DNA of 41,507 nt from a virus. Positions 40,494-41,507 of the stretch are shown here, one piece after another (position 1 is the stretch's first letter; the number at the start of each line of letters is the position of its first letter). The stretch is taken from IMG/VR virus record IMGVR_UViG_3300022602_003058, positions 1 to 41,507 of that record; one strand, given 5' to 3'. The notes beneath the pieces are model-generated. The model worked only from the letters and a program-made list of their open reading frames with translations, did not search any database and had not been told where the DNA came from. The translations under genes and the position numbers were made by a program.

Positions 40494-41216
40494 ATGATCA
40501 TTCGAGGTGCTACACTTTACAATGTTGGTTTTGTACAAGATCAACAGCCATTTGTTACCTCGGGTGCTCTATTGTATCTTGACGCTGGACAAACTCGTAG
40601 TTATCCTGGATCAGGAACTACCTGGACTGATCTCAGCTCAAACACCAACAATGCCACATTTACTAGCAGTCCGCCCTTTACCAGTGCTGGGGCCGCCAGT
40701 TATTTCTCATTCAACGGTGCTGGCACACAACTGGCCAGCACTCCGACCGGCAAGTACAATACCACCTACACAGGCAAGACTACATTCATTGCCGCAAGAA
40801 TGAACGCCAGTTTTGGTACCAGTCTTTATCGATGCCTGTTTGGTACTCCTACAGGTACTAGAAATTTTAATACCTATATCTATAGTCCCAGCTCGGGCAC
40901 CTACGAGATACACGGTAGTTTTGGCAGTGGTGCTATTGTGTCAAATCCCTTGTCATTGACAACTGGTCAATGGTTTACTGTAGGGGTTACCCAAGACGCC
41001 AGTGGAAACATGACGGGATATTTTAACGGACAGGCAGTATATAGTGCTACAGGGCAGACCCTGGCACAATGGTCTACTAACGGCGGCGAAAATGTAGCCT
41101 ACGGTGACAACTACTGGTATGGAGATATTAGTATAGTGGCAGTATACAGTCGAGCATTATCTGTTGGAGAAATGGCACAAAATCATTCAGCTATTAGATC
41201 GAGGTACGGTATATGA
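40494..41216 (+). CDS. LamG/concanavalin-like adhesin, copy 1
   Basis: 240 residues, starting 1 base after the fibre gene. The N-terminal MIIRGATLYNVGF tag is followed by LLYLDAGQTRSYPGSGTTWTDLSSNTNNATF (about 27-57), the classic entry of LamG-like jelly-roll domains in phage tails. GQWFTVGVTQDASGNMTGYFNGQAVYS (about 156-182) and the final SIVAVYSRALSVGEMAQNH complete the fold. Such proteins bind glycans at fibre tips or baseplates. The gene overlaps the next, a paralogue, by ATGA. Confidence 0.88.
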   Translation: MIIRGATLYNVGFVQDQQPFVTSGALLYLDAGQTRSYPGSGTTWTDLSSNTNNATFTSSPPFTSAGAASYFSFNGAGTQLASTPTGKYNTTYTGKTTFIAARMNASFGTSLYRCLFGTPTGTRNFNTYIYSPSSGTYEIHGSFGSGAIVSNPLSLTTGQWFTVGVTQDASGNMTGYFNGQAVYSATGQTLAQWSTNGGENVAYGDNYWYGDISIVAVYSRALSVGEMAQNHSAIRSRYGI

Positions 41217-41507
41217 TCATAAGAGGAATTACATTAAGCGGTGTTGGTTATGTAGTCGATACAGCACCGGTAACTAATGGCCTACAACTATACTTAGATA
41301 GTCGCAATCCTACATCTTGGACAGGGTCAGGAACTACTTGGTATGATCTATCAGGAAATGGTAACAATGCTACATTCTACTATGACAGTTTTAGTCCAGT
41401 TACTGGCGAAAATAATCCCACAGGCACAGTTGTTGATGGTACCGCTTTAGACAGTAGCACGATGATTAAAAATGGTTCCAATGATTTGCGATTTGATGGT
41501 AGTACTA
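41213..41507 (+). CDS. LamG-like adhesin, copy 2 (cut by window end)
   Basis: The first 98 codons are visible. The start MIIRGITLSGVGY repeats the N-terminal tag of copy 1, and LQLYLDSRNPTSWTGSGTTWYDLSGNGNNATF repeats its jelly-roll entry. The ATG lies inside the previous stop codon (ATGA). The copy carries an extra acidic loop (about 60-85) compared with copy 1. Tandem copies suggest an expanding adhesin set for host-range change. Confidence 0.85.
   Translation, partial: MIIRGITLSGVGYVVDTAPVTNGLQLYLDSRNPTSWTGSGTTWYDLSGNGNNATFYYDSFSPVTGENNPTGTVVDGTALDSSTMIKNGSNDLRFDGST

Overview
This window is part of a tailed-phage genome, most likely a large T4-like (myovirus-type) phage. The evidence is a UvsW-type helicase (26108-27595), a probable gp62-type clamp-loader small subunit (31313-31780), T4-type late promoters of the form NATAAATA, 13 tRNA genes plus one tRNA-like element, a 1947-residue repeat-built tail-fibre protein, dense same-strand packing with ATGA overlaps, and no ribosomal or housekeeping operons. 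Early promoters are near-perfect sigma70 sites (TTGACA-17-TATAAT), so the host is probably a proteobacterium. GroEL and AhpC read to me as most like betaproteobacterial proteins, which would suggest a freshwater betaproteobacterial host. That host call is inference.

Layout. 1-1828: a GIY-YIG endonuclease, then an AhpC-AhpD peroxide-defence pair. 1832-2430: a consensus promoter, a 41-codon leader ORF with a terminator/antiterminator switch, a 52-residue coiled-coil protein, and a tRNA-like core closed by a perfect 17-bp inverted repeat. 2431-5797: an unknown minus-strand gene, then tRNA genes for Tyr, Asp, Glu, Trp, Gly, His, Cys, Leu, Ser, Asn, Ala and a second Ser, interspersed with a phosphoesterase, an RNA polymerase omega-like protein and small proteins. 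5804-6054: an unassigned structured RNA closed by a 16-bp stem. 6124-7648: a DctP-type binding protein without signal peptide overlapping a peroxiredoxin-fold protein without its catalytic Cys. 7669-9843: tRNA-Thr, a small outer-membrane protein, a 2OG-Fe(II) oxygenase and a methyltransferase. 10111-20179: a glycan cassette of glycosyltransferases, nucleotide-sugar enzymes (4,6-dehydratase, reductase/epimerase, UDP-galactopyranose mutase) and methyltransferases. 20276-22203: groES-groEL. 22291-24783: small early genes, a gamma-glutamylcyclotransferase and an AAA+ ATPase. 24939-33762: replication and repair genes (HARP-like protein, UvsW, clamp-loader subunit, a 193-residue mini Pol III alpha-like protein) interleaved with three SGNH-like proteins, a PRMT-like arginine methyltransferase and a PIG-L deacetylase. 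34152-41507: tail-fibre region with a giant fibre protein and tandem LamG-like proteins; the last is cut by the window end.

How it fits together. Early promoters share a conserved spacer. Several genes, early and late, have their ATG exactly where transcription should start, so their mRNAs are predicted to be leaderless. The tRNA promoters likewise put transcription about 2 nt before the mature tRNA. The accessory genes suggest control of host translation (tRNAs), folding (GroESL), redox state (AhpCD, the GGCT-like protein), transcription (omega) and surface or virion glycosylation. The items I consider most novel are the leaderless architecture, the mini-DnaE, the separate HARP protein overlapping UvsW, the phage PRMT, the two unassigned structured RNAs, and the repurposed DctP and peroxiredoxin pair.
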